Assembly (NCBI GenBank): GCA_035249985.1
Contig: DATFFP010000028.1
Coordinates: 62,001-126,000, forward strand
Direction of reading: 5' to 3'
DNA length: 64,000 bases
Source: JAICNG01 sp035249985
GTDB taxonomy: Bacteria > Gemmatimonadota > Gemmatimonadetes > Gemmatimonadales > Gemmatimonadaceae
The translations under genes were made by a program, and so were the position numbers. Below, piece after piece: positions 17,332 through 25,964 of the stretch (position 1 is the stretch's first letter; each line of letters starts with the position of its first letter). The notes beneath the pieces are model-generated. The model had not been told where the DNA came from. It saw only the letters and a program-made list of their open reading frames with translations, and ran no database searches.

Positions 17332-17549
17332 GCGGCACCATTCGCGTCTACATCAACGCGCAAGCGATCGACTTGCCGCGCGGCTCCACGGTCGAGGACG
17401 CATTGCGCGAGTGGAACGCGGACGAAGCCGGCGCCATCGCTCGCGGCGAGCGTGCCGTGACTGACAGCCGCGGTCTACCGGCGTCGCTCGAGGACGGCGT
17501 CGCGCCCGGGTCGATTCTCCGGGTGATTGGATCGCGCTCGGCGAAATAA
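17328..17549 (+). CDS. ThiS/MoaD-like beta-grasp protein lacking the C-terminal Gly-Gly
   Basis: A 73-residue protein starting with a GTG that overlaps the stop of the nucleotidase gene. The opening IRVYINAQAIDLPRGSTVEDAL matches the ThiS-type beta-grasp fold, and VAPGSILRVIG matches its last strand. True sulfur carriers end in Gly-Gly; this one ends in GSRSAK, so it cannot be adenylylated in the usual way unless it is trimmed. No thiamine genes are near. It sits four bases from the adenosine deaminase gene. Role unknown. Confidence 0.7.
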   Translation: MSGTIRVYINAQAIDLPRGSTVEDALREWNADEAGAIARGERAVTDSRGLPASLEDGVAPGSILRVIGSRSAK

Positions 17550-17552
17550 CCG

Positions 17553-18596
17553 ATGCCGGTAATCACCCGAGAGCTGCTTCGCGTGCTCCCGAAGGCGGAG
17601 CTGCATTGTCACCTCGATGGATCGGTGCGGCCGGAGACGATGCTCGAGCTCGCGCGCGAGTACGGCCAGCGAATGCCGGTCGATGATCCCGACGCGCTGC
17701 GCGAGCACATGGTCGTGAAGGACGCGCACAACCTCGAGGAGTATCTCGAGCGATTCACGATCACGCTGTCGGTGATGCAGCGTGCCGAGGCGATCGAGCG
17801 GATCGCGTACGAGCTGGCGGCCGATGCCGCGCGGGATGGCGTTCGCTATCTCGAGGTGCGCTACGCGCCGGTGCTCAACATTCGCGAGGGGCTCTCACTC
17901 GACGAGGCCATCGAGGCGGCCGCCCGAGGCCTCACCCGCGCAGAGCGAGAGCACGACGTCGTCGCGCGAATCATCGTCTGTGGTCTACGCCATCTCGAGC
18001 CCACCATGTCGCTCACGTTGGCGAAGCTCGCCGTCGCGCACCGCGACCGCGGAGTCGTCGGCTTCGATCTCGCCGGTGGGGAGCGCGGCCATCCCGCGAG
18101 CGCGCACGCCGAGGCGTTCGCGTATGCCCGCCAGCATGATCTCGCGGTCACGGTGCACGCGGGCGAAGGGGATGGGGCCGACTCGGTACGGCAGGCTGTG
18201 CACCTGTGTGGGGCGAATCGGCTGGGGCACGCCACCCGACTCATCGAGGATGAATCGCTCACCCGCTACGTGAACGACCGCCGGATCGCGCTCGAGGTCT
18301 GCCTGACGAGCAACGTCCAGACGCACGCCACCGAGTCCTTCGACACGCACCCGGTGCGCCAGTACTTCGATCGTGGGATGAACGTCGTGCTCAACACCGA
18401 CAATCGGCTGATGAGCGGCACCACGTTGACGGACGAGTATCTTCTCGCGGCGCGGCACCACTCCTTCACCTTCGAGGAGCTGTCCGCGATCGCGCTCAAC
18501 GGCTTCGTCTCCGCGTTCATTCCGTGGAAGGAGCGCATGAGGTTGCTGCAGCGAGCGGCCGAGGAGATCGAGCGCCTGCGGCGGGGCGCGCGATGA
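17553..18596 (+). CDS. add: Adenosine deaminase
   Basis: Converts adenosine to inosine in purine salvage. The 347-residue protein shows the zinc ligand pair in ELHCHLDGSVRPE, the third His in VTVHAGEGDG with its catalytic Glu, GANRLGHAT, and the Asp pair region NTDNRLMSG, as in the family, and normal length. It is followed with a four-base ATGA overlap by the phosphorylase gene, so inosine made here is passed straight to that step. Confidence 0.94.
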   Translation: MPVITRELLRVLPKAELHCHLDGSVRPETMLELAREYGQRMPVDDPDALREHMVVKDAHNLEEYLERFTITLSVMQRAEAIERIAYELAADAARDGVRYLEVRYAPVLNIREGLSLDEAIEAAARGLTRAEREHDVVARIIVCGLRHLEPTMSLTLAKLAVAHRDRGVVGFDLAGGERGHPASAHAEAFAYARQHDLAVTVHAGEGDGADSVRQAVHLCGANRLGHATRLIEDESLTRYVNDRRIALEVCLTSNVQTHATESFDTHPVRQYFDRGMNVVLNTDNRLMSGTTLTDEYLLAARHHSFTFEELSAIALNGFVSAFIPWKERMRLLQRAAEEIERLRRGAR

Positions 18597-19423
18597 CCGC
18601 CACGCTGGACATCACCAGCGCCGCCTCCCTCATCGGCGGGCAGCTCGGCGGCTGTCGACCTCGCATCGCGATCATCCTCGGCTCCGGCCTCGGGCAGCTG
18701 GCGGATCGCATCGAGCGTGCGACGAACATTCCCTACGCCGACATTCCGGGATTTCCGGTGTCGACGGTCGCGGGCCACGCCGGGCGCCTCGTGGCAGGCT
18801 CCATCGAATCGTGTGACGTGATCGCGCTCTCGGGTCGCTTCCACCTGTACGAAGGTCATTCGGCGGCGACGGCTGGCTTGCCAGTCCGCGTCGCCCACGC
18901 GCTCGGTGCGCGTGTGCTCTTCGTGTCGAACGCCGCGGGCGGCGTTCGCGCGACGCTTCGCCCGGGCGACCTCATGATCATCGAGGACCACATCAATCTC
19001 ATGTGGCGAAATCCGCTCATCGGGCCGGTGGTCGATGGTGACGAGCGCTTCCCCGACATGTCGGAGCCCTACGACCACGGGCTGCGGTCGATTCTGCGCG
19101 AGGTCGCGCTCGACAGCGGTATCCCGGTGACGGAAGGTGTCTACGCCGGGCTGCTCGGCCCCTCGTACGAGACCCCGGCCGAAGTGCGCATGCTGCGCTG
19201 GATGGGCGCTGACGCGGTTGGGATGTCGACGGTGCCCGAAGTCCTGACCGCGCGCGCCGTCGGCATGCGCGTGGCGGGCGTGAGCTGCATAACGAACCAC
19301 GCCGCCGGGATGACGAGCGAGCCCCTCTCGCACCACGAGGTGCTCGAGGTCGGCGTGCGGGTTCAGGAGTCGTTCGAGAGGCTTGTGCGGGGGTTTATAG
19401 CGAGAGCGCGCGGGACGCTTTAG
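18593..19423 (+). CDS. Purine nucleoside phosphorylase (trimeric type)
   Basis: Splits inosine or guanosine with phosphate into base and ribose 1-phosphate. The 276-residue protein has the phosphate loop ILGSGLGQLADRI, GHAGRLVAG, SGRFHLYEGH, SNAAGG, EDHINLMWRNPLIGP and GMSTVPEVLTAR, all characteristic of the trimeric PunA/PNP family. The ATG at 18593 overlaps the deaminase stop. The stop codon at 19421-19423 touches the left arm of a palindrome. Confidence 0.94.
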   Translation: MTATLDITSAASLIGGQLGGCRPRIAIILGSGLGQLADRIERATNIPYADIPGFPVSTVAGHAGRLVAGSIESCDVIALSGRFHLYEGHSAATAGLPVRVAHALGARVLFVSNAAGGVRATLRPGDLMIIEDHINLMWRNPLIGPVVDGDERFPDMSEPYDHGLRSILREVALDSGIPVTEGVYAGLLGPSYETPAEVRMLRWMGADAVGMSTVPEVLTARAVGMRVAGVSCITNHAAGMTSEPLSHHEVLEVGVRVQESFERLVRGFIARARGTL

Positions 19424-19537
19424 TCAGGGTCCTCAGGGTCCTCAGGGTCCTCAGGGTCCTCGGGGTCCGAGGCCCTGAGCACCTCGCACCCTGAGGACCC
19501 TGAGGACCCTGAGGACCCCGAGGACCCCGAAGACCCT
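19424..19537. repeat. Gene-free palindrome of GGTCCTCAG/CCCTGAGGA tandem arms
   Basis: Left arm 19424-19468 is five copies of the 9-base word TCAGGGTCC (last with one change); right arm about 19488-19537 is the inverted series of CCCTGAGGA with GACCCCGAG and AAGACCC variants. The loop is about 20 bases. It fills the gap between two converging genes, starting at the base after one stop and ending seven bases before the other. The word is the same as at 48106-48150, 48671-48719 and 49171-49220. Confidence 0.9.
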
Positions 19538-19544
19538 CGAGCAC

Positions 19545-20348
19545 TTAGCTTCGAGGCATCGCCGGTGGCGGAGGCAGGGACTGCACGCGACGACGGAATT
19601 CCTGGTAGTTCTGCGTGTCCGTGGTGAGCGTCTCGAGAATCGCCTCGTCGATCTGCCCAATCAACGCCTCGGTCTCCTGAATCCGCTCTTCCTCCAGCGG
19701 GTGCGTGGAGAACCAACTGTCGACCGCCGAGGATTGGCGGTTGCGCTCGGCGAGCAGCACGCGGAACATCGCCGGAATGCCGCGCGGGTCGATGCCTGCG
19801 CGCGAGACGTAGGTGATCGCGTTGCGGTCCGCTTCGCGCTCGTCATCACGGCTGAACTTGGCGAACACGGCGGTGCCGGCGACATCGATCAAGGTGCCTG
19901 CCGCCTGATTTTGGCAGACCTTGGTCAGAATGCAGGCCAACGTCACGCCGATCTGTGCCTGCTGCATCTTCTCCATCTGCTGCACCGAGTGTCGCTCGAT
20001 CACGTGCCCCACCTCGTGCCCAAGCACGCCGGCGAGCATCGACAGATTCTCGGCGCGCTCGATCAGCCCCCGATTGATGTAGATGAAGCCACCCGGGACG
20101 GCAAAGGCGTTCACGTCGCGGCTGTCGACGACGTAAAAGCGCCACTCGAGGTTCCGCTCGTCCGACAACCTGGCAATCGAGTCGCCGAGGACGTTGACAT
20201 AGCGGTTGATCTCCGGATCCGAGACGATGGGAAGCTGGGCGTTGATCTGTTGCGAGTACGTCTGTCCCATCTCAACTTCCTGCTGCGTCGAGACGCCGCA
20301 CGCGGCCAGCACCGCCACGGCTCCGACCACCAAGATGTTTCGTTTCAT
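19545..20348 (-). CDS. M48-family metalloprotease lipoprotein
   Basis: A 267-residue membrane-anchored zinc protease (signal MKRNILVVGAVAVLAAC with a lipobox). The active-site HEVGH motif lies in GVLGHEVGHVIERHSVQQ, and the third ligand Glu is in READRNAITY. GGFIYINRGLIERA and FSTHPLEEERI are typical of BepA/LoiP-like quality-control proteases. The ATG at 20348 defines the signal peptide; the longer open frame upstream overlaps the divergent methyltransferase gene. It probably degrades misfolded outer-membrane proteins. Confidence 0.88.
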   Translation of the reverse strand: MKRNILVVGAVAVLAACGVSTQQEVEMGQTYSQQINAQLPIVSDPEINRYVNVLGDSIARLSDERNLEWRFYVVDSRDVNAFAVPGGFIYINRGLIERAENLSMLAGVLGHEVGHVIERHSVQQMEKMQQAQIGVTLACILTKVCQNQAAGTLIDVAGTAVFAKFSRDDEREADRNAITYVSRAGIDPRGIPAMFRVLLAERNRQSSAVDSWFSTHPLEEERIQETEALIGQIDEAILETLTTDTQNYQEFRRRVQSLPPPPAMPRS

Positions 20349-20426
20349 AGGTTTGGCTCTCCAGGTGTGCCCGCGTACGGCGGCTGGCGGGGCAAATCCC
20401 ATTCCAGATACGCTTTCCCTGCGCAC

Positions 20427-21185
20427 ATGAAGCTGCTCTCCCTTGCGCGTGATCTGCAGCGGCGTAAAGCGCGTGAGCGCCAGAGCTTGTTCGTCGCCGA
20501 GGGCGTCCGCGCCGTCGAAGAGCTGCTCGCCTCGCCCCTCAAAGTCATTGGGGCGCTCGTTACCGCCGACGCGTCCGCAAGCGAGCGCGTGGCAAAGCTC
20601 CGCCAAGCGATCGACGAACGTCGAATCGAGGTCGCCGAGGTCTCCGACCGCGACTTCCTCTCTGCATCGGACACCGACTCGCCGCAGGGGGTCCTTGCCG
20701 TGGCCGAGATTCCTGACCGGTCGCTGGCATCGCTCGCACTGAGCGATCGCGCTCGCGTGCTCGTGCTCGACGCCATCCAGGATCCGGGCAACGTGGGGAC
20801 GATATTGCGCACGGCGGCGGCGTTCGAGGTCGCCGCCAGCATCGCCATGCCGGGAACGGTTGACCTATGGAACGCGAAAGTCGTCCGTAGCGCGATGGGC
20901 GCGCTCTTCCACCATCCCGCGCTGTACGCGAGCTGGAGCCAGCTGGATGGGTTCCTGGCGCAGAATGACGTGATGCTGTGGGGGGCTGATGCCGCGGGCG
21001 CGCGGCTCGGCGATCGTGGCGCACCTCCGAGGTTGGCGATCGCCGTCGGCAACGAAGGGAGTGGGCTCACGAGCGACGCGCGGTCTCGCGCGACGCACAC
21101 CGTGTCGATTCCCACCGCGCCGAACGTCGAGTCGCTCAACGTCGCCGTCGCCGCCGGCATTCTTCTTCACCACTTCCGCCCGTGA
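20427..21185 (+). CDS. SpoU-family (TrmH-like) RNA 2'-O-methyltransferase
   Basis: A 252-residue enzyme with an N-terminal RNA-binding domain (LARDLQRRKARERQSLFVAEGVRAVEELL) and the knotted methyltransferase core: VLDAIQDPGNVGTILRTAAAF, IAVGNEGSGLT and IPTAPNVESLNVAVAAGI, the three SpoU motifs. Substrate is rRNA or tRNA; RlmB-like proteins have this domain order. The ATG at 20427 follows the divergent promoter region of the protease gene. The next gene's GTG overlaps its stop. Confidence 0.88.
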   Translation: MKLLSLARDLQRRKARERQSLFVAEGVRAVEELLASPLKVIGALVTADASASERVAKLRQAIDERRIEVAEVSDRDFLSASDTDSPQGVLAVAEIPDRSLASLALSDRARVLVLDAIQDPGNVGTILRTAAAFEVAASIAMPGTVDLWNAKVVRSAMGALFHHPALYASWSQLDGFLAQNDVMLWGADAAGARLGDRGAPPRLAIAVGNEGSGLTSDARSRATHTVSIPTAPNVESLNVAVAAGILLHHFRP

Positions 21186-22009
21186 CCGAGACAACCGCCC
21201 GTATTTTCGCGTTCGTGTTAGGCGCCGTCGTCGGCTCCTTTCTGAACGTATGCGTTTCGCGATGGCCGCAGGACCAGTCCGTCATCTCGCCGCCATCGCG
21301 CTGTCCCGGGTGCGGACGCCCCATTCGATGGCACGAGAACGTTCCCATCCTGGGATGGCTGCGCCTGCGTGGGCGATGCGCCGGCTGTCGTGAGCCCATC
21401 TCGGCGATGTATCCGCTCGTCGAGCTCGTCGTTGGGCTCATTTGGCTGGCGGCGGTGCTCCACTACGGGCCCACGTTTACCGCACTTCGCGTCGCGATCG
21501 TCGCCACGGTCCTCCTCGGTATCGCGCTCACCGACGCCATGCATTACGTGATTCCCGACGGATTCACGGTCTTTGGGTTCATCTGGGGAGTCGCGGCGGC
21601 GTTCATCGGCGCGGCGTTGAATGAAACTCTCCCCTTCGCGGGGCTGTATGATTCATTGATTGGAGCGTGCGTTGGCGCCGGCGCCATCGCGATCGCCGGG
21701 TGGCTCGGCGAGGTGGCGCTCAAGAAGGAAGCAATGGGGTTCGGCGACGTCACGCTGATGGCCGTGGTCGGTGCGGCGCTCGGTCCGCAACGCTCCCTGC
21801 TCACCGTATTTCTCGGCGCCGCGCTCGGCGCGGTATCTTTCCTCCTGCTCGTGTACCCGATCGCGTGGTTCCAGAGCAGACGCAAGCGGGAGGCGGTCGA
21901 TCTTCCGCTCGTTCCATTCGGCGTGTTCCTTGCGCCCGCCGCGATGATCGCCCTGTTCTTCGGACAGGCGATGATCGATTGGTATCGTCAGGACATCATG
22001 GGTCTGTGA
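21182..22009 (+). CDS. Prepilin peptidase (type IV leader peptidase)
   Basis: A 275-residue polytopic inner-membrane aspartyl protease that cleaves and N-methylates prepilins. A zinc-type four-Cys region (CPGCGRPIRWHE and GRCAGCREP) precedes membrane helices. The catalytic Asp residues lie in TDAMHYVIPDGF and MGFGDVTLMA. The GTG start overlaps the previous stop. No pilin genes are near, so its substrates are encoded elsewhere. Confidence 0.92.
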   Translation: MTETTARIFAFVLGAVVGSFLNVCVSRWPQDQSVISPPSRCPGCGRPIRWHENVPILGWLRLRGRCAGCREPISAMYPLVELVVGLIWLAAVLHYGPTFTALRVAIVATVLLGIALTDAMHYVIPDGFTVFGFIWGVAAAFIGAALNETLPFAGLYDSLIGACVGAGAIAIAGWLGEVALKKEAMGFGDVTLMAVVGAALGPQRSLLTVFLGAALGAVSFLLLVYPIAWFQSRRKREAVDLPLVPFGVFLAPAAMIALFFGQAMIDWYRQDIMGL

Positions 22010-22015
22010 GGCAGG

Positions 22016-23263
22016 ATGCTGGGTGACATTCTTCGTTCGTCCGATGCCACGCTCGAGCGCTTCGCGCGGGATCTCACCGCCGACGCGCGCGCCGGCCGGC
22101 TCGAGCCCGTGCGGTGTCGCGACGACGAGATCGCCCGCGTGATCGACATCCTGCTGCGCCACGGCAAGAACAATCCCGCGCTCGTGGGACCCGCCGGCGT
22201 GGGCAAGACAGCGATCGCGGAAGGACTCGCGCAACGAGTCGCGGCCGGCGATGTCCCGTTGGTCCTGCGGAGCTCACGCGTGCTCGCCGTCGATCACGTC
22301 GGGATGATGGCCGGGACGATGTATCGCGGGCAGTTCGAGGAGCGCATCCGCGCCCTCATTGCCGAGGCGAGCGCCGATCCCGACGTCATCCTGTTCATCG
22401 ACGAGCTGCACAACCTCATCGGCCAAGGTACCGCGCTCGGCACGGCGATGGACGCGGCGAACATGCTGAAGCCCGCGCTGGTGCGTGGGGAGTTCCGCGT
22501 CATTGGGGCGACGACGGACGACGAGTACGAGCGATGGGTGCGCGGTGACCCGGCGCTCGAGCGACGCTTCCAGAAGGTCGCCGTTCGCGAGCTGAGCGCG
22601 GAGCAGACGCTGGAGATCCTCCGCGCGCGCCTCGAGCGGCTCGAGCGCCACCACAACGCGGCCATTGCCGAGGATGCGTTGCTCGCGGCGGTGAGGCTCA
22701 CGGATCTGTTCGTGACCGATCGGGCACGGCCCGATCGGGCGATCGACGCCCTGGATGAGGCATGTGCCCACGCCCAGGCGACCGCCACGTATTCCCCCGA
22801 GACGGCGCGACTCATCCTCGAGCGGCGCAAGCTGGTCCGCGAGGTCGAGCACGAAAAGGCGGCGCGCAGTGCACGAGCCGAGTCGCGCCGAGCCGAGGCA
22901 GAGACGACTGGACATGAGAGTGCGTTCGGCGACGATGGAGAGCTCGCCGACCCGCTCGACAAGCTCGCGCGCGATGGAATGGCGGCGCTCGAGCGGTTCG
23001 GCGCGGAGCTCGAAGCAGCGTTCTCGAGCGCGCGCGTTCCGGCCGGGGCGCCGGCGGACGCCACCCGCACGACCGCGGAGGCGGAAGCCAGGCCTCCCCA
23101 AGCCGCGGCTCCGCGCGAGACACCGGCGGCTTCGCGGCTGGCTGAGCTGGAAACGGAGCTGCAGCGCCGGTTCATGGAAGAGGGAATCGTCGTGCGCGGC
23201 CACGATGTGGCGCGCGTGGTCTCGGTCGCTACCGGACGGAGCGTGCAATGGACGGAGTCGTGA
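22016..23263 (+). CDS. Single-domain ClpB/ClpC-type AAA ATPase
   Basis: A 415-residue protein equal to the first ATPase domain of Clp/Hsp100 proteins. It has Walker A GPAGVGKTAIAEGLAQR, pore loop region MMAGTMYRGQFEERI, Walker B ILFIDELHNLIG and the arginine-finger segment GDPALERRFQKV. An acidic charged linker (about residues 280-370) follows, then a short end (VVRGHDVARVVSVATGRSV) matching the start of the D2 region of ClpB. It has no second ATPase domain and no N-terminal Clp repeat, so it is not a working disaggregase alone. The next gene overlaps its end by 16 bases. Confidence 0.85.
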   Translation: MLGDILRSSDATLERFARDLTADARAGRLEPVRCRDDEIARVIDILLRHGKNNPALVGPAGVGKTAIAEGLAQRVAAGDVPLVLRSSRVLAVDHVGMMAGTMYRGQFEERIRALIAEASADPDVILFIDELHNLIGQGTALGTAMDAANMLKPALVRGEFRVIGATTDDEYERWVRGDPALERRFQKVAVRELSAEQTLEILRARLERLERHHNAAIAEDALLAAVRLTDLFVTDRARPDRAIDALDEACAHAQATATYSPETARLILERRKLVREVEHEKAARSARAESRRAEAETTGHESAFGDDGELADPLDKLARDGMAALERFGAELEAAFSSARVPAGAPADATRTTAEAEARPPQAAAPRETPAASRLAELETELQRRFMEEGIVVRGHDVARVVSVATGRSVQWTES

Positions 23264-24510
23264 AGCGGACGGCAGCAACCGTGGTGGTGAGCACGGCCCT
23301 TCTCGTGGCCGCGTGCGGCGGACAAGAGCGACGCGTCGAAGGCCCGTACGCGAAAGTCGCGGGAGACGCGATTCCCCGCATCGAGGAAGTCACCGGGCTC
23401 AAGTTCAAGAGCGATCCGAAAATCGAGCCGCGCTCGCGCGACGACGTGCGGGCATTCCTCGAGAAGCGCTTCCGCGAGGACCTGCCTGACGAGGAGATCG
23501 CCGGCACGCGTGCGGCCTACCGGCAGCTCGGGCTCATTCCCGACACGCTCGATTTGCGGGCCTTCATGCTCGATCTGCTGACCGAGCAGGTGGTCGGCTA
23601 CTACGACCCCGAGACGAAGGTCCTGTACGTGGTCGAGGAGGCGCCGCCCGAGCAGGCGGGCATCATCATCGCGCACGAGCTCGTGCACGCGCTCCAGGAC
23701 CAGTACATGAGCCTCGATTCGCTCCAGCTGCTGCGTGGTGACAATGACCGGCAGATCGCCGCGCACGCCGTCATCGAAGGGCAAGCGACGATCGTGCAGA
23801 TCCAGTCGATGCTCGGTGGCGCCGATCTCGCGACGGCCCTCCCGGGCGGCTGGGACCGCGTTCGCGACATGATCCGCGAATCCTCCAGCCAGATGCCCGT
23901 GTTTGCGACGGCGCCGCGCATCATTCAGGAGACGCTGATCTTTCCGTATCTCAGCGGCGCGGAGTTCATGCGCACCTTTCAACAGCTGAGACCCGGGGAG
24001 GCTCCGTACGGTGACCTGCCGCGCTCGACGGAGCAGATCCTTCACGCACGCGCCTACTTCAACGAGCGCGACGTGGCGACTCGCGTGACACTCCCGGCGC
24101 CGCGCATCGGCCGCGATCGATACCAGAACAACCTCGGCGAATTCGAGACGCGCATTTTCCTGTACGAGCACGTGCGGGAGCAGTCGGCCGCCGTGCGCGG
24201 CGCCGCGGGATGGGACGGCGACCGCTACATGGTCGTGGAGACCCCTCGAGGCGAAGCGCTGGTGTGGGTGACCGTATGGGACACGCCCGTCGAGGCGGCT
24301 GAGTTCACCGAGGTGCTCGACCGAGCGATCGGCCGTCGCTTCGACGGCGAGCGCATGCGCGAGGTCGCCAACGGGAAGCGCTACGAGGTGAATGACCGCG
24401 AGGTCTCGTGGTGGGGCGGGGACGTGAGCGGCCGTGCCGTCGTGATCTACACCGACGCGCCCTCGGGCACGGGGGAGTTGGTCGCGCCCGGCAGGGTTCA
24501 GCTGCGCTGA
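23248..24510 (+). CDS. Lipoprotein with zinc-protease HExxH motif, function unknown
   Basis: A 420-residue protein with a lipoprotein signal (VVVSTALLVAAC). The centre carries GYYDPETKVLYVV and the zinc site IIIAHELVHALQDQY, with a possible third ligand Glu in AVIEGQATIVQ about 40 residues later; this order suggests a gluzincin-like metallopeptidase. No catalytic assignment can be made from sequence alone. It overlaps the ATPase gene by 16 bases, so the two are coupled. Confidence 0.8.
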   Translation: MDGVVKRTAATVVVSTALLVAACGGQERRVEGPYAKVAGDAIPRIEEVTGLKFKSDPKIEPRSRDDVRAFLEKRFREDLPDEEIAGTRAAYRQLGLIPDTLDLRAFMLDLLTEQVVGYYDPETKVLYVVEEAPPEQAGIIIAHELVHALQDQYMSLDSLQLLRGDNDRQIAAHAVIEGQATIVQIQSMLGGADLATALPGGWDRVRDMIRESSSQMPVFATAPRIIQETLIFPYLSGAEFMRTFQQLRPGEAPYGDLPRSTEQILHARAYFNERDVATRVTLPAPRIGRDRYQNNLGEFETRIFLYEHVREQSAAVRGAAGWDGDRYMVVETPRGEALVWVTVWDTPVEAAEFTEVLDRAIGRRFDGERMREVANGKRYEVNDREVSWWGGDVSGRAVVIYTDAPSGTGELVAPGRVQLR

Positions 24511-24515
24511 ACTGA

Positions 24516-24635
24516 GGGGTCAGGAGTCAGGAGTCAGGGATCAGGGGGTGTCAGGGTGGAGGTTCGAGGAGAACGGCGCGCGCCAATCCTGAAACCTCGT
24601 CCCTGACACCCCCTGATCCCTGACTCCTGACCCCT
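24516..24635. repeat. Inverted repeat with TCAGGAG/TCAGGGG word arms
   Basis: Left arm 24516-24556 and right arm 24601-24635 pair along their length, but the left arm has one extra copy of TCAGGAG. The loop is about 44 bases. It lies between two converging genes, beginning five bases after one stop and ending two bases before the other (24638). Confidence 0.88.
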
Positions 24636-24637
24636 GG

Positions 24638-25942
24638 TCAAAAGAAGCGTGTCACAATGTAGATCAGCAATCCGGCCAGGCCCCCGACCAACGTTCCATT
24701 GATGCGGATGTACTGAAGGTCTCGCCCAATCGCGAGCTCGATGCGGCGCGAGGTCGCGTCGGGATCCCAGTTGCTCACTGTCTGCGAGATCAGGTTCGAC
24801 ACCTCCGATTGATACCGCTCGACGACGTGCAACGCCACGTCGGCGATCCAGCGGTCGACCTTCTCCAGAAGCGCGGGATCGGCGAGCAGCGCCTGGCCGA
24901 ATGCCGTTAGGCCCCGCTCCACCGGTCCCGCCTCGTCGCCGACCTCGGGATCGGCCCGCTCCGTCGCATAGCGCTCGAGTGACTCCTGCATGTCGCTCCA
25001 CAAGGACGACGAGAAGCGGCGCACGACCTCGGCGTTCAACAGCTCCAGCTTCAGCGCCTCGGCGCGCTCGATGACTGCCGGGTCGTGTTGGAGCTTGTCG
25101 ATGAACTCGCGCAGGCCGGCGTCGAAACGCGCCCGCATCTGATGCTCGGGGTTGTCGCGAATCTCGGTGAGCGTGTGCTCGATAGCGGCGACGATGCGGG
25201 CGTGGATCTTGTCATCGACCGCCTCCGGAATCCACCACGGACTCTCCCGCGCAATCCGCTGCCGGATGATCTCCTCGTTGCGCTCGACCGCACGCGACAG
25301 CAGCGTGATCAGCTCGTCGAAGATTTCCTGGTGGCGGTTCGAGATGGTGAGGAGCGACAGGCCCTTTCCGATGATCGGGGCGACGCGCGTGTCTCGCACC
25401 TTGCGGTCGATCGCCGTCCCAATGAGGTGCTGCACATCCTCATCGCGAAGCATCCGTGAGCCGGTGGCCAGCCCGCGCGCCGCCGCGCGCGCGATGCGGC
25501 GGCTGTTGTCCGCCTCGGCCAGCCACTGCGCCAGATGCTCGCCGACGCGCCACTCACTGAGGCGAAAGGCAATGACTTCGCGTGAGACGAAATTGCGCTG
25601 CACGAAGTTGCCCAGGCTGCGGCCGACCTGATCCTTCCGTGCCGCGACGATAGCGGTGTGCGGAATGGGGATGCCGAGTGGATGCCGGAACAGGGCGGTG
25701 ACCGCGAACCAGTCCGCGAGACCGCCGATCATGGCCGCTTCCGCCGTCGCGCGCACGAAGCCGAGCCACGGAAACTGCGGCTCGAACAGGCGCGCCACGA
25801 TGAAGATCGCCGTCGCGAGGAGCAACATCCCCGTCGCGAGCCGCTTCATGTGCTTCAGCTGAGCCTGCTTGAGCGCCTCGTCCTCCGGGCGCATCGGCGG
25901 CGGCTCGCGGAGCGAGAATCCCGACACGGGCGCTAGCGTCAT
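24638..25942 (-). CDS. DUF445 family inner-membrane protein
   Basis: A 434-residue protein with helices near residues 36-55 (MLLLATAIFIVARLF) and at the very end (GGLAGLLIYIVTRFF), and the family signature AAMIGGLADWFAVTALFRHPLG followed by IPIPHTAIVAARKDQVGRSLG. The long middle is helical with many charged residues. Function is not known for the family. It begins 22 bases after the lon stop and probably follows it in one transcript. An internal Met (MRPEDEALK) is an alternative start. Confidence 0.88.
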   Translation of the reverse strand: MTLAPVSGFSLREPPPMRPEDEALKQAQLKHMKRLATGMLLLATAIFIVARLFEPQFPWLGFVRATAEAAMIGGLADWFAVTALFRHPLGIPIPHTAIVAARKDQVGRSLGNFVQRNFVSREVIAFRLSEWRVGEHLAQWLAEADNSRRIARAAARGLATGSRMLRDEDVQHLIGTAIDRKVRDTRVAPIIGKGLSLLTISNRHQEIFDELITLLSRAVERNEEIIRQRIARESPWWIPEAVDDKIHARIVAAIEHTLTEIRDNPEHQMRARFDAGLREFIDKLQHDPAVIERAEALKLELLNAEVVRRFSSSLWSDMQESLERYATERADPEVGDEAGPVERGLTAFGQALLADPALLEKVDRWIADVALHVVERYQSEVSNLISQTVSNWDPDATSRRIELAIGRDLQYIRINGTLVGGLAGLLIYIVTRFF

Positions 25943-25964
25943 GCGCTCGCCGCCCTCTGAGTCG

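Noticed and set aside
19424..19537. CRISPR array
   Set aside because: The 9-base units are contiguous with no spacers and are inverted in the middle; there are no cas genes.
19701..20426. N-terminal extension of the RNA methyltransferase to 19701
   Set aside because: The extra 240 residues are antisense to the M48 protease and have no family similarity; the ATG at 20427 gives the normal protein.
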